Below, in pieces: positions 7,400 to 16,534 of a stretch of 64,000 bases of DNA. Position 1 is the stretch's first letter. The number at the start of each line of letters is the position of its first letter. Source of the stretch: Vreelandella olivaria (GTDB lineage Bacteria; Pseudomonadota; Gammaproteobacteria; Pseudomonadales; Halomonadaceae); contig NZ_JALPZO010000123.1 of the NCBI RefSeq assembly GCF_023507745.1, forward strand, positions 1-64,000, read 5' to 3'. The notes under the pieces are model-generated. The model was not told the origin of the DNA and made no database searches. It saw only the letters and a program-made list of their open reading frames with translations. Both the position numbers and the translations under genes were made by a program.

Positions 7400-8830
7400 G
7401 TGAGCGAAATCGACCGCTGTGTGCTGCAAACCATTGTGGAAACCGCCAACGACCACTTCTTTATCGTCGGTGGCGATGGACGGGTGCTGGATATCAGCCC
7501 TGGGGCCGAGGCGGTTTATGGTGTCCCGCGTGATGAGTTGCTTTCCAGTAGCGTCCAGCAGTTGCAGCAGGCGGGCGTGCTCAAGCCATCAATTACCCTG
7601 GAGGTGATGCGTACTCAACGGCCAGCCCAGCTCATGCAGGTAACGGGAACGGGGCGACGTGTTATTGCTGAAGCCTACCCGGTATTCGTCAATGGAAAGC
7701 TGGAGCGAATTATCAGTCGCTCGCGGGACTTAACCGACCTGCAGCTTTTGCAAGATGAGTATGCGCTATTGCAGAAACGCTTTAGCGAACACTTAATACG
7801 CAGCCATGCCACCCCTGATGCCGACGAGCAGGCACTGGATGACGCCCTGGATAATCTCCAGGTTCGCAGCCACGTTATGCGTGAAATTGCGCTACTGCTA
7901 AAGCGGGTGGCATCTTCGGACGCCAATGTACTGATGTTGGGTGAATCCGGCGTGGGTAAAACCGCTTTTGCCAAACAACTGCACCGCTGGAGCGAACGCC
8001 GCGGCGGCCCCTTTATCGAGGTTAACTGTGCCGCCATTCCTGAAAACCTGTTTGAGTCTGAAATGTTTGGCTACCAGCCAGGTGCCTTCAGCGGTGCGGC
8101 ACGGCAAGGTAAAGCAGGTTTGTTAGAGCAGGCTGAAGGCGGCACGCTATTTTTGGATGAGATTGGCGAGTTGCCGCTGCTAATGCAAACCAAGCTGCTG
8201 AAAGTCATTCAGGATGGCAGCCTGACCCGATTAGGGGATACCCGCCCGCGCCGGGTTGATTTTCGTTTGGTTGTCGCCACCAATCAGGACTTGGGCAAGC
8301 AGGTAGAGGCTGGTAACTTCCGGCTGGATCTTTACTACCGTTTGAATGTGATTCCTGTCACTCTGCCGCCCCTCCGCGATCGCCGCGAAGATATACCCGG
8401 CCTGGTGGAGGCTTGTCTGAAGCGCCTTAACCAACGCTACGGGCGGCAAAAAATTCTTGGCAACCAGGTATGGTCAACGCTTATGGGAAGTGAATGGCCG
8501 GGCAATGTGCGTGAGTTGGAAAACTGGTTGGAAAGAGCCTGGCTCTCAAGCCCTACCGACCAAATTGAGGTACTCGCCGCTCATCCCCCGGCACAGTTAT
8601 CCCCCGCCAGCGTCCAGCCCATGAGTACTCCCTCTGCAGCAAACCCAATGATGGAGCACGAAACCCTAAAGCAGTACCTTGCCCGGCTGGAGCGAGACAC
8701 CCTTGAGCAACTCAGCGACACTCTGCCCAGCACCTACGCCATCGCCAGGCGACTGGGAATCAGCCAATCCAGCGTGGTACGCAGGCTACAGCGTTATGGT
8801 TTGAATGCTCCAAAGCAGCAGAGTGTCTGA
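7400..8830 (+). CDS. Sigma-54-dependent transcriptional activator with PAS sensor, TyrR/RocR-like
   Basis: Enhancer-binding protein of about 476 residues. It has an N-terminal PAS domain (roughly residues 8-110), an AAA+ domain with Walker A GESGVGKT (near 181), the sigma-54 contact loop GAFSGA (near 228, Ser for the usual Thr) and Walker B LFLDEIGE, then a short C-terminal helix-turn-helix ([18 protein letters not shown]). It presumably activates the divergent arginine operon in response to arginine or a derivative, as RocR and similar proteins do. GTG 7400 lies six bases after AGGAG. The ATG at 7376 has no ribosome binding site and lies inside an operator-like repeat, so I prefer the GTG. 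The last 56 bases of the helix-turn-helix region recur at 27176-27231. Confidence 0.88.
   Translation: MSEIDRCVLQTIVETANDHFFIVGGDGRVLDISPGAEAVYGVPRDELLSSSVQQLQQAGVLKPSITLEVMRTQRPAQLMQVTGTGRRVIAEAYPVFVNGKLERIISRSRDLTDLQLLQDEYALLQKRFSEHLIRSHATPDADEQALDDALDNLQVRSHVMREIALLLKRVASSDANVLMLGESGVGKTAFAKQLHRWSERRGGPFIEVNCAAIPENLFESEMFGYQPGAFSGAARQGKAGLLEQAEGGTLFLDEIGELPLLMQTKLLKVIQDGSLTRLGDTRPRRVDFRLVVATNQDLGKQVEAGNFRLDLYYRLNVIPVTLPPLRDRREDIPGLVEACLKRLNQRYGRQKILGNQVWSTLMGSEWPGNVRELENWLERAWLSSPTDQIEVLAAHPPAQLSPASVQPMSTPSAANPMMEHETLKQYLARLERDTLEQLSDTLPSTYAIARRLGISQSSVVRRLQRYGLNAPKQQSV
8744..8799 (+). repeat. 56-bp direct repeat, copy 1 (inside the activator gene)
   Basis: This segment of the activator gene matches 27176-27231 at 54 of 56 positions, in the same orientation, including third codon positions. 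Sequence on either side of the two copies is unrelated. It encodes the helix-turn-helix. The pair bounds an 18.4-kb block of accessory genes. Confidence 0.85.
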
Positions 8831-8883
8831 CACATCCAGCCCACTACTCTGCTAGAGGTTAATAGTTCAGAATTACACTTGAC

Positions 8884-9789
8884 TCACTTTTTCCCCGCTA
8901 GAGTGCGTTCGATACATGCTTGTATCCAGTCACAAAATAGCATAATCCTCGGCTCATCCACCCGATGTGCCGCACATACTAGATAATAGGCGTGCGGTGC
9001 TGGCACTTCGGCATCAAATAGGCGCATAAGGTGTCCACGAGCAAAGTCTTGAGCACAAACGATCCGATCCCCCAGAGCCACACCAAAACCCGCAGCGGCA
9101 GACTCCAGAGACATATGTGCTCCCCATAGCTGGGTACCGCGTTCCATATCATGAATATCCGCCCCTACTCTTGCCAACCACCGCTTCCAGTTACCACCAT
9201 CATCTTCATGTAGCAGCCAACTCCCCCTCAGCTCACCTATCTGATGTGGCTGATCACTGGTGGTAAAAAAGAGTGGATGACATACCGGCGTCATATTGAA
9301 ATTAGCAAGAAGCTTTACGTACTTACGATCCCACTCACCATGGCCATACACCACCGCCACATCATAATCGTGGGTCGCTACCCCTTCATCATCAAGGTTC
9401 TGGGGCACAACAGTCAGATCAATATCAGGAAAAGCGCTGCGAAAGCCCTTCAACTGGTGAGCCAACCACTTGGTGGCCAAGGTGGGAGCGCAAACAACCT
9501 GCAGTCTGCCCTCAACACTGGGTAGCCCGAGCTTCATGGTGCTTTCCGCAATAAGGCGTAAAGCCTCCCGCACTTGGCGAGAGTAGACCAGTCCCGCCTG
9601 ATTAAGCCTCAGTTGTCGGCGATCGCGGTGAAACAGCACCATTCCCAAAGACTCCTCAAGAATCTTCAACTGATGGCTCACTGCTCCATGAGTGACGTGT
9701 AGTTCTTCAGCAGCCTGTTTGAGGCTCTGTAGACGAGCCACAGCCTCAAAAGCACGTAATGCATTTAAAGGGGGTAATGAGCGCCTCAT
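8884..9789 (-). CDS. LysR-family regulator (GcvA/AmpR type)
   Basis: LysR-type regulator of about 301 residues. The N-terminal winged helix-turn-helix (PPLNALRAFEAVARL, then KQAAEELHVTHGAVSHQLK) is followed by a periplasmic-binding-like effector domain. It is divergent from the oxygenase/polyamine-type transporter module starting at 9892, and by the usual rule for this family it should control that module. The ATG at 9789 gives the standard MRRSLPPLNALRAFE start; the frame extends nine codons further to a TTG at 9816. The gene is convergent with the sigma-54 activator, and I saw no clear terminator in the 53 bases between them. Confidence 0.85.
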   Translation of the reverse strand: MRRSLPPLNALRAFEAVARLQSLKQAAEELHVTHGAVSHQLKILEESLGMVLFHRDRRQLRLNQAGLVYSRQVREALRLIAESTMKLGLPSVEGRLQVVCAPTLATKWLAHQLKGFRSAFPDIDLTVVPQNLDDEGVATHDYDVAVVYGHGEWDRKYVKLLANFNMTPVCHPLFFTTSDQPHQIGELRGSWLLHEDDGGNWKRWLARVGADIHDMERGTQLWGAHMSLESAAAGFGVALGDRIVCAQDFARGHLMRLFDAEVPAPHAYYLVCAAHRVDEPRIMLFCDWIQACIERTLAGKK

Positions 9790-9891
9790 GTAAATTTTTC
9801 TCACATCAAAAGACAAAAAATATGAATTTTATTATCAACGCCCTTTTGCAAAACTGAAAGTCCTGCACATGGCAAATGGAGAGGGGGAGCT

Positions 9892-10719
9892 ATGCGAGCG
9901 AGCAATTGCTATGAACATAGTGTCACGCTTAATGACCCACTTATTATTGAGCAGTTTTCTCGAGACGGCGTTGTTTGCTTGCGTGATGTGATTGACTCGA
10001 GCTGGCTTGCTCGGCTTGAAGAAGGAGTCGGTGAAGCTATCGAACAAGGTGGCCCACACCACTTCCGTTTCGGCTCACCCAATGCTCCCGGTTTTTTCTT
10101 CGGTGATGTGATGCTTTGGCAACGCTGGCAGCATTTCCGCGAGTTTGTATTTGAAGGCCCTCTGGCTAGTCTTGCCAGGCGCTTAATGAATTCTCATGGT
10201 GTGACCTTCTATCACGACTTTCTACTGGTTAAAGATGCAGGCTCAACCCAACCGACTCCTTGGCATCAAGATCAATCTTACTGGTGTGTGGGCGGTAACC
10301 AAGTATTAACAATCTGGGCGCCACTGGATTCTGTCAGCTCTGCCAACACTCTCGAATTCGTACGTGGCTCCCATCGCTGGAATACTCTCTATGCTGCGGT
10401 CCCTTTTGCTCCCGAAAGCGCTTTTGATGGTAGTCGCGACGGACGTCCAGCAGTGCCTAATCTCGCCAACTACTGCAATGAAGAGGATATCGCCAGCTGG
10501 TCCCTACAACCTGGTGATTGCTTAGTATTCCACGCACGCACCCTCCATCGCGCGCCTGGCAACCCACTGCCCCACCCTCGCCGAGTACTGTCGACATGCT
10601 GGGCGGGTGATGATGCTCATTACATTGAAATAGCGAGTGATCTTGCTCCCCCCATTAAAGGCGAGGGTTTGTTACCCGGCGCACCACTTGCTTGTTCAAC
10701 TTTCCCGAGGATTCTTTAA
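9892..10719 (+). CDS. Phytanoyl-CoA dioxygenase (PhyH) family Fe(II)/2-oxoglutarate oxygenase
   Basis: Soluble oxygenase of 275 residues with the PhyH-type double-stranded beta-helix. The iron ligands are visible as the H-x-D of TPWHQDQSYW and a distal histidine in FHARTLHRAPGN; an arginine of PHPRRVLST would bind 2-oxoglutarate. Family members hydroxylate free acids, amino acids and natural products. It lacks the conserved signature of the ectoine hydroxylase EctD, so that assignment is rejected. First gene of a module with a second, unrelated oxygenase, an unknown protein and a polyamine-type importer. The next gene starts in its stop codon (TAATG). A purine-rich GGAGAGGGGGAG precedes the ATG. 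The substrate is unknown, presumably whatever the transporter imports. Confidence 0.82.
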   Translation: MRASNCYEHSVTLNDPLIIEQFSRDGVVCLRDVIDSSWLARLEEGVGEAIEQGGPHHFRFGSPNAPGFFFGDVMLWQRWQHFREFVFEGPLASLARRLMNSHGVTFYHDFLLVKDAGSTQPTPWHQDQSYWCVGGNQVLTIWAPLDSVSSANTLEFVRGSHRWNTLYAAVPFAPESAFDGSRDGRPAVPNLANYCNEEDIASWSLQPGDCLVFHARTLHRAPGNPLPHPRRVLSTCWAGDDAHYIEIASDLAPPIKGEGLLPGAPLACSTFPRIL

Positions 10720-11747
10720 TGCCCACTTCGATACACACACCCAACCCTGATCGTTTGGCTCGAGAAAAAGGCCGCAACTTTACTGAGGTGCCTGTTATTG
10801 ATCTTGCCCCCGCTATTGGCCCTGATGCCACATCCATATCACGACAAGCGGTGGCTGACGAAATTGGGCTTGCCTGCGAAAAAATAGGCTTTTTCTATGT
10901 TGCCAACCATGGCATCAACAGCCAGCAGATCTCAGCAGCATGGGCAGAGGCAAAACGTTTTTTTGCGCTACCGCTAGAACGCAAAAATGAGATTCATATC
11001 AGCAAGCTACCCAACCACCGAGGATACCTGGGTATTGGTGAAGAGACACTCGATGCCTATGCTGCAGACAGTAAAGAAGTGTTCAAAATCGGGCTTGAGC
11101 TACCGCCTGATGATCCAGATTTCATTAATGGCATCATCATGTACGGCCCTAATACTTGGCCCCGCGACCTGCCTGGATTTCGAGAAACGATTTACCGTTA
11201 TTATCAGGAAATGACAGCGTTATCGAAGGAGCTTTTCCGCCTGTTCGCCCTTGCTATCGGCATTGACGAACTCTTTTTCGATGACAAAATCGACAAGCCT
11301 ATGGCTCAGCTTAACCTGATCCGCTATCCCGCACACGAAGGTGAGCCTCGGGTGGGTATCGGTGCCCATAGCGATTACGAATGCCTGACGCTCCTTGCTC
11401 AGGATAACAATGGAGGTCTTGAGGCTCGCAATGCCGCTGGAGATTGGATAGCGGTACCTCCGATTGAGGGGACTTTCGTAGTCAATATTGGCGACATGAT
11501 GGCGCGTTGGACCAATGATCGCTTTGCGTCGACCGTGCATCGTGTCTATAACCGTTCAAGCAATGAACGCTACTCAATGCCTTTTTTCTGTGGCTGCAAT
11601 TATCACACCCTGGTCAGTTGCTTGCCTCACTGCTCAAGCGCCGATAATCCACCCCATTATCCCGATACAATTGCCGGTGAACATTTAGTTGGGCGCCTTG
11701 ATGCTACCAATGCCCATCGCCAAAAAACCAGTGGCGCAGGGGTATGA
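10719..11747 (+). CDS. Isopenicillin-N-synthase-like Fe(II)/2-oxoglutarate oxygenase
   Basis: Non-heme iron oxygenase of about 342 residues with the N-terminal DIOX_N-type region (PVIDLAPA, GFFYVANHG) and the C-terminal 2OG-Fe(II) domain. The iron ligands are H and D in GIGAHSDYECLTLL and H in STVHRVYN. The R-x-S pair that holds 2-oxoglutarate is present in RYSMPFF. This makes a true isopenicillin N synthase (which uses no 2-oxoglutarate) possible but a 2-oxoglutarate-dependent hydroxylase or desaturase more likely. Its ATG overlaps the stop of the PhyH gene, and its end overlaps the next start (ATGA), so translation is coupled. Two different oxygenases in one operon suggest sequential oxidation of one substrate. 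Confidence 0.85.
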   Translation: MPTSIHTPNPDRLAREKGRNFTEVPVIDLAPAIGPDATSISRQAVADEIGLACEKIGFFYVANHGINSQQISAAWAEAKRFFALPLERKNEIHISKLPNHRGYLGIGEETLDAYAADSKEVFKIGLELPPDDPDFINGIIMYGPNTWPRDLPGFRETIYRYYQEMTALSKELFRLFALAIGIDELFFDDKIDKPMAQLNLIRYPAHEGEPRVGIGAHSDYECLTLLAQDNNGGLEARNAAGDWIAVPPIEGTFVVNIGDMMARWTNDRFASTVHRVYNRSSNERYSMPFFCGCNYHTLVSCLPHCSSADNPPHYPDTIAGEHLVGRLDATNAHRQKTSGAGV

Positions 11748-12520
11748 AAGCAACCGTGCCAGACTGGCTTAGAGGCGTATGGCAGCGCCAGCGTATCGAC
11801 TATGCCGATGGCACCAGTGACACCTCGAGCAGGGTGTTTTGGTTACAAGGGTTAAGCTGCTATGGAGACCTGCGTATACCGATAAACCGGCCTCTAGTGC
11901 CTAGGTTTGGTGCTTCCCATGTCCATGACCTGGCGCTCGCGCGACAGCAGGGCGCTACTGGACACTGTCATTATCATAATGGACGGGCGATTTGGAAGCG
12001 TGAATGGGGCTATCAACCAATCGTCGACTTTCCAGAGCCAGGTGAAATGGAATTGCATGGCAATCGCATGATCGAACGTGCTCCATCTGGCGCTTATGAG
12101 GAGGAATGGCTTCGTTTGACGCCAACAGACCCGGATATACATGTTTGGCTGCGAGAAGACGGACACATGCGGCTGCTGGTCATAGATGATTTTGCCATGC
12201 TGATTGAGCGCCGCTCAATACCCCTACCGTCACAGCCTTTACACGAAATACTGTACAAATCATCACAAGACCCTCAGCGACTACTTGGCTGCGAGATTTC
12301 CTACGCGGGGCGGGGTTCTGGCAACACTTTTATGATTTGTGACTCAACCCTCCCCTGGCGTGAAGGGCAACCTCTTGACCTAGGCAATATGCAAGGCGAG
12401 ATATCAGTCCGCGGCTGGCGATTAGAGGAGCACCATTCAAGCCGCTCTATGCGCCAACCGGCTACTTCGCCCCCCACCCTTGGGTTATCGCCCAATAATG
12501 GTACGGGCTTTGCAGGTTAA
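11744..12520 (+). CDS. Uncharacterised protein, possibly lipocalin-like beta-barrel
   Basis: I do not recognise this 258-residue protein with certainty. It has no signal peptide or membrane segment and is rich in aromatic residues and short beta-prone stretches. Distinctive features are WLRGVWQR near the N-terminus, a YADGTSDT turn, DLRIPINRP, and paired histidines in HCHYHNGR. The alternation of short strands and charged turns suggests a beta-barrel like the HRI1/lipocalin group; this is a guess from pattern. It overlaps the preceding oxygenase gene by 4 bases and precedes the ABC genes, so it probably acts on or binds the same small molecule. The last 35 residues look disordered (Ser, Pro, Gly rich). 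Confidence 0.55.
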   Translation: MKATVPDWLRGVWQRQRIDYADGTSDTSSRVFWLQGLSCYGDLRIPINRPLVPRFGASHVHDLALARQQGATGHCHYHNGRAIWKREWGYQPIVDFPEPGEMELHGNRMIERAPSGAYEEEWLRLTPTDPDIHVWLREDGHMRLLVIDDFAMLIERRSIPLPSQPLHEILYKSSQDPQRLLGCEISYAGRGSGNTFMICDSTLPWREGQPLDLGNMQGEISVRGWRLEEHHSSRSMRQPATSPPTLGLSPNNGTGFAG

Positions 12521-12559
12521 AGCATGAACGTTACCCCTTTGAACCGCTCAGGAGCCGTC

Positions 12560-13699
12560 ATGTCCAGCCCTTCCAAGGCACATACGTATGAGCCAGTGAT
12601 CGATAAGGCTCGACACAGTGTTGTACAAATCAGCATTCAGGGTATTCAAAAACGTTATGGAAACTTTCTAGCTCTTGACGATGTTTTCATTGACGTTCAA
12701 CGCGGGGAGTTTCTCACACTGCTTGGTCCCTCGGGGTCAGGCAAAACAACCTTACTTATGATACTGGCGGGTTTCAGCACACCCACTGCCGGACGTTTGA
12801 CCTGGGAGGGGCGTGACTTCACCCAGCGTCCAGCCGAAAAGCGTAACTTCGGTATGGTATTTCAAGGCTACGCGCTATTTCCACATATGAGCGTTGCAGA
12901 GAATGTAGCCTTTCCATTACGTATTCGTGGTGTGCCTGTCGCCAGCCGCAGTCAGCGCGTGAGGCAAATGCTTGAAACTGTGGGACTTAGTGAACATGCC
13001 CATAAAAAACCTCACACCCTCTCCGGTGGTCAGCAACAGCGTGTAGCGCTGGCTAGGGCATTGGTCTTCGAACCAGAGATGTTATTGCTTGATGAACCAT
13101 TTTCGGCTCTCGATAAGAATCTGCGTAGCCAGCTGCAAGATGAGATGAAGCGCATACATAAAGAAACGGGCACTACCTTTGTCTTCGTAACGCATGACCA
13201 AAGCGAGGCTCTTGCACTGTCTTCCCGTATTGCTATTTTCAACCAAGGCCGTCTGGCTCAACTAGATACCCCCGAAAGACTTTACAACCACCCTCACAAT
13301 CGCTTCATTGCCGAATTTCTGGGGCGTATGAACTTATTGCCACTAACCCATCTGAGGCGTTCTGGGCAGCGTGTCAGTGGTCATTTCGAAGACACCATCT
13401 TAACAGCGACTAACTTACGCCACATTCCTCACAATAACCTGATATTAGGGATACGCCCCGAACAACTAAGGATTACGCTCAACTATAAAGAAGCTACCGA
13501 TGAAAGCACTAATTGCCTTGCTGTCACTCTTCAGGAGCGCACCTATCAGGGACATAGCATGGATCTAACCCTCGCCACCTCCAAAGGCCATGTATTGACT
13601 ACTAGCATCCCCAATACTCATCCAGTTGCCAGCGCGACTCCAGGTTCCCCTTTATGGCTGTACTGGCCGATTGACGTCGGCATCATAATCGAGGCTTGA
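12560..13699 (+). CDS. ABC importer ATPase, polyamine type (PotA-like)
   Basis: ATP-hydrolysing subunit of about 379 residues at the inner face of the membrane. In order: Walker A GPSGSGKTT, Q-loop FQGYALFPHMS, signature [15 protein letters not shown], Walker B LLLDEPFSALD, switch histidine VTHDQSEAL, and a C-terminal TOBE regulatory region containing GIRPEQLRI. The layout matches PotA-type ATPases of the spermidine/putrescine family. I place the start at ATG 12560, five bases after AGGAG; an in-frame ATG at 12524 has no such site. It is followed by its binding protein and two permeases in the same orientation. Confidence 0.85.
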   Translation: MSSPSKAHTYEPVIDKARHSVVQISIQGIQKRYGNFLALDDVFIDVQRGEFLTLLGPSGSGKTTLLMILAGFSTPTAGRLTWEGRDFTQRPAEKRNFGMVFQGYALFPHMSVAENVAFPLRIRGVPVASRSQRVRQMLETVGLSEHAHKKPHTLSGGQQQRVALARALVFEPEMLLLDEPFSALDKNLRSQLQDEMKRIHKETGTTFVFVTHDQSEALALSSRIAIFNQGRLAQLDTPERLYNHPHNRFIAEFLGRMNLLPLTHLRRSGQRVSGHFEDTILTATNLRHIPHNNLILGIRPEQLRITLNYKEATDESTNCLAVTLQERTYQGHSMDLTLATSKGHVLTTSIPNTHPVASATPGSPLWLYWPIDVGIIIEA

Positions 13700-13735
13700 A
13701 TATTTCCATTAGATAGTCCAACCGGAGTAATCACC

Positions 13736-14845
13736 ATGCATCAGACACACCAGCAGGACTGTATCGAACTACTTGTTGAAAAGGCGCGAATTGGCCAGAT
13801 AGATCGTCGCAACTTTCTCAAGGCAGCTGGTCTGCTAGCGGCATTGCCACTAGCCATGCGCAGCGGCATTGGATGGGCACAAGATCGCCCTGTCGTTATC
13901 GTTAACTGGGGAGGTGATGCTATCGATGCATATAGACAAGCCTGGACCGAAAGCTTTACCCGAGAAACAGGCATTCCAGTGCGCATTGATGGCAGTGGCC
14001 CTACGGAAGGGGCGATCCGCGCCCAGCTTGCCTCTGGCCGCCCCAGTTGGGACGTAGTGGATGCAGAGCCCTTTACTTCCCTGACTCTGGGTCGCGAAGG
14101 ACTCATGCGGCCGCTTGACTTCAATACCATTGAACGCAGCAAAGTGAATGAAGCGTTTGCCACAGAGTTCGGTGTGGCGGGCTACCTGTACAGCTATGTT
14201 ATCGCCTGGGATAAGGAACGTTTCGATGCGGCCCCACAAACCTGGGCGGACTTTTGGGATGTTGAGCGTTTCCCCGGCAAGCGCACCATGTACAAATGGA
14301 TGAATGGCGTACTCGAAGCAGCCCTGCTGGCCGATGGTGTTGCGTTCGAGGATCTCTATCCCCTCGACATAGCACGAGCACTCGACAAACTTGATGAGCT
14401 GCGCCCTCACATTCTGGCTTACTGGGGTTCTGGAGCCGAAAGTCAGCAGTTGTTCCTCGATAGGGAAGTCAGTATCGGGCAGATATGGAATACTCGAGCC
14501 ATTGTGCTTGACCGCGATACCGACGGACGAGTCGGCTGGCACTACGACAATGCTTGCGTTACTCCGAGTAGCTGGGCAGTCCTTGGAGACAATCCAGCAG
14601 GTGCAGAGCCCGCCATGCGCTTTATTGATCATGCACTAGAGCCAGAAGGTCAGGTCGAACTACTCAGGTTGTTGGGTAATGGTCCATCGAATCCAGCTGC
14701 CGAAGCATTGATTCCCGAGGAACTTATCGAACTCAACTGTGGCTCAGTCGAGAATCTCGCCCGCCAGTTCAAGCTCGACATCGAATGGTACGCTGATCAC
14801 TACGGCAGCGTACTAGATCAGTTTCTATCGCGCACTGGTGCCTGA
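13736..14845 (+). CDS. Periplasmic binding protein of a polyamine-type ABC importer, Tat-type signal
   Basis: Extracellular solute-binding protein of 369 residues, PotD/spermidine-putrescine superfamily. The N-terminus is unusual: about 22 polar residues precede a twin-arginine motif (DRRNFLKAAG) and a hydrophobic core ending at GWAQD, which suggests export in folded form by the Tat system. The mature domain begins RPVVIVNWGG and contains WADFWDVERFPGKR, a segment also seen in the binding protein at 33561-34616. The two are paralogues with different signal types. The ligand is unknown; this family takes polyamines, amines, amino acid derivatives and opines. GGAG precedes the ATG. Confidence 0.85.
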   Translation: MHQTHQQDCIELLVEKARIGQIDRRNFLKAAGLLAALPLAMRSGIGWAQDRPVVIVNWGGDAIDAYRQAWTESFTRETGIPVRIDGSGPTEGAIRAQLASGRPSWDVVDAEPFTSLTLGREGLMRPLDFNTIERSKVNEAFATEFGVAGYLYSYVIAWDKERFDAAPQTWADFWDVERFPGKRTMYKWMNGVLEAALLADGVAFEDLYPLDIARALDKLDELRPHILAYWGSGAESQQLFLDREVSIGQIWNTRAIVLDRDTDGRVGWHYDNACVTPSSWAVLGDNPAGAEPAMRFIDHALEPEGQVELLRLLGNGPSNPAAEALIPEELIELNCGSVENLARQFKLDIEWYADHYGSVLDQFLSRTGA

Positions 14846-14857
14846 TCTTATGAGGGC

Positions 14858-15700
14858 ATGAAAATGATTACCCGCCTTCCCGAGCATTGGCAGTACCGTT
14901 TGCTGTTGTGGCCGCTGCCGGTTCTACTGCTGCTTTGCTATGTGGTTCCTTTCGCCGGCATTATCACCTGGAGCGTGACGCTTCCGGAGCTGGGAGTGGA
15001 TAACTATGTACGCTTGGCAAACGATCCTTCAATACATGCCGTGCTATGGCGCACCCTCTATCTATGCGCCATTGTAGGTATCTGCGCACTGCTGCTGGCC
15101 TTTTTGATGGCCTACTGCTGGCTTTACAGCTCATCCCGATGGCAACGCTGGGTAGAGTTGTGCATCTTCCTACCTTTCTTTATATCGGTACTGGTACGCA
15201 CGTTCGGATGGCTAGTAGCGCTGCGAAACAATGGACTCGTCAACGGTTGGTTACAGGATTTAGGACTGATCGACTCTCCATTAGCGCTAACCCGTAATAC
15301 TCTCGGGGTAATCATTGCCATGGTTCACTTCATGGTGCCCTTTGCCTTCTTCCCGCTCCTTTCTTCGATGCGGCAAATTGATGACCGGGTGCTGTTGGCC
15401 GCTCGAGGGCTGGGAGCCTCACGTACTCGGGTATTCATCTCGGTATTTCTACCCCAGACCCTGCCCGGCTTGCTGGGCGCTTTCATCATGGTCTTCGTAT
15501 TCTGTCTGGGTTTTTTCATTATTCCCGCCATTCTGGGGGGAGGTAGCACATTGATGGCTGCGGAATACGTTTTCTTGCAGATGTTTCAGACCTATAACTG
15601 GGGGATCGGAGCCGCATTGTGCGTACTGATGCTGGTATTAGTCTCCATGCTGGTGTGGCTATTGATGCGGTTTTCACGGGTCGAGCGGCTAGTCGGTTGA
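14858..15700 (+). CDS. ABC importer permease, PotB-like
   Basis: Inner-membrane permease of 280 residues with about six hydrophobic helices. The coupling segment that contacts the ATPase is LAARGLGASRTRVFISVFLPQTLPG (EAA-like loop, near residues 180-205). It follows the binding-protein gene by 12 bases and precedes the second permease by 10 bases, so all four subunits of the importer are consecutive. The specificity is set by the binding protein and is not readable here. Confidence 0.85.
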   Translation: MKMITRLPEHWQYRLLLWPLPVLLLLCYVVPFAGIITWSVTLPELGVDNYVRLANDPSIHAVLWRTLYLCAIVGICALLLAFLMAYCWLYSSSRWQRWVELCIFLPFFISVLVRTFGWLVALRNNGLVNGWLQDLGLIDSPLALTRNTLGVIIAMVHFMVPFAFFPLLSSMRQIDDRVLLAARGLGASRTRVFISVFLPQTLPGLLGAFIMVFVFCLGFFIIPAILGGGSTLMAAEYVFLQMFQTYNWGIGAALCVLMLVLVSMLVWLLMRFSRVERLVG

Positions 15701-15710
15701 GGAGAACGCT

Positions 15711-16523
15711 ATGAATATCTATCGAGTCGGCTGGCTGGCCAAACTCCTAGCGCTTATCACCATGGGATTTTTAATGCTCCCCCTTGCGGCGGTGATACCC
15801 GTGTCCTTCACCGATAAGCGCTATCTCTCAATGCCCGAGGGGGACTGGTCTCTACGTCACTATATTGCACTGTTCAACTCATCTGAATGGATCAATAGCA
15901 TCCTGAACAGTACGGCCATCGCTATATCCGCTGCACTGCTGGCTACCCTGTTATCCACCACCTTTGTCATCGCTGTTTGGTATCGCAGTAACCAGTGGAC
16001 ACGCTGGTTGATCGGACTCTGCATGTTGCCACTGATTATACCGCCTGTCGTCTCAGCCATGGTGCTCTACTTCATGACGACTAACGTTTCCCGTATCGCT
16101 CCAAGCCTCGGCTATGACTCCCTGCCCGGTGTTATTCTCTCCCATACTCTCCTAATTGTTCCTTTTGGAGTCATTAACATGTTAGTGGCTATCAGTCGGA
16201 TTGACCGACGTATTGAACTCGCGGCGCGCAATCTGGGAGCTGGTCTATGGCAAACCACCTGGATGGTACTGCTCCCTAACCTACGTCTCTCCATGCTGAC
16301 GACCTTTCTGCTCTGCTTCATACTCTCCTGGGAAGAGATTGCCGTCACATTATTCATCACCAGTTGGGAGGTCATTACGCTGCCGCGTCAAATATGGAGC
16401 GGGCTTCGGGACAACGTCGATCCGGTGGTAGCCGCCATTTCCACCCTGTTGATTACCCTCACTCTAACACTGCTTCTGGTGCGCATGGCAGTATATAGCT
16501 GGCGTGCCCGGCAGCATCCATGA
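15711..16523 (+). CDS. ABC importer permease, PotC-like
   Basis: Second permease of the importer, 270 residues, about six hydrophobic helices. The EAA-like loop reads LAARNLGAGLWQTTWMVLLPN. GAGGAG lies seven bases before the start codon. It is the last gene of the first island module, and the convergent LysR gene ends 11 bases downstream. It completes an apparently functional importer of one ATPase, one binding protein and two permeases. Confidence 0.85.
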   Translation: MNIYRVGWLAKLLALITMGFLMLPLAAVIPVSFTDKRYLSMPEGDWSLRHYIALFNSSEWINSILNSTAIAISAALLATLLSTTFVIAVWYRSNQWTRWLIGLCMLPLIIPPVVSAMVLYFMTTNVSRIAPSLGYDSLPGVILSHTLLIVPFGVINMLVAISRIDRRIELAARNLGAGLWQTTWMVLLPNLRLSMLTTFLLCFILSWEEIAVTLFITSWEVITLPRQIWSGLRDNVDPVVAAISTLLITLTLTLLLVRMAVYSWRARQHP

Positions 16524-16534
16524 CTAGGATGCCA

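Noticed and set aside
9892-10719. Ectoine hydroxylase (EctD)
   Set aside because: The protein is PhyH-family, but the EctD signature around the H-x-D motif is absent, and no ectABC genes are nearby.
13850-14632. Minus-strand open frame (260 codons) antisense to the Tat-type binding protein gene
   Set aside because: No recognisable domain, no ribosome binding site, and full overlap with a well-supported gene.
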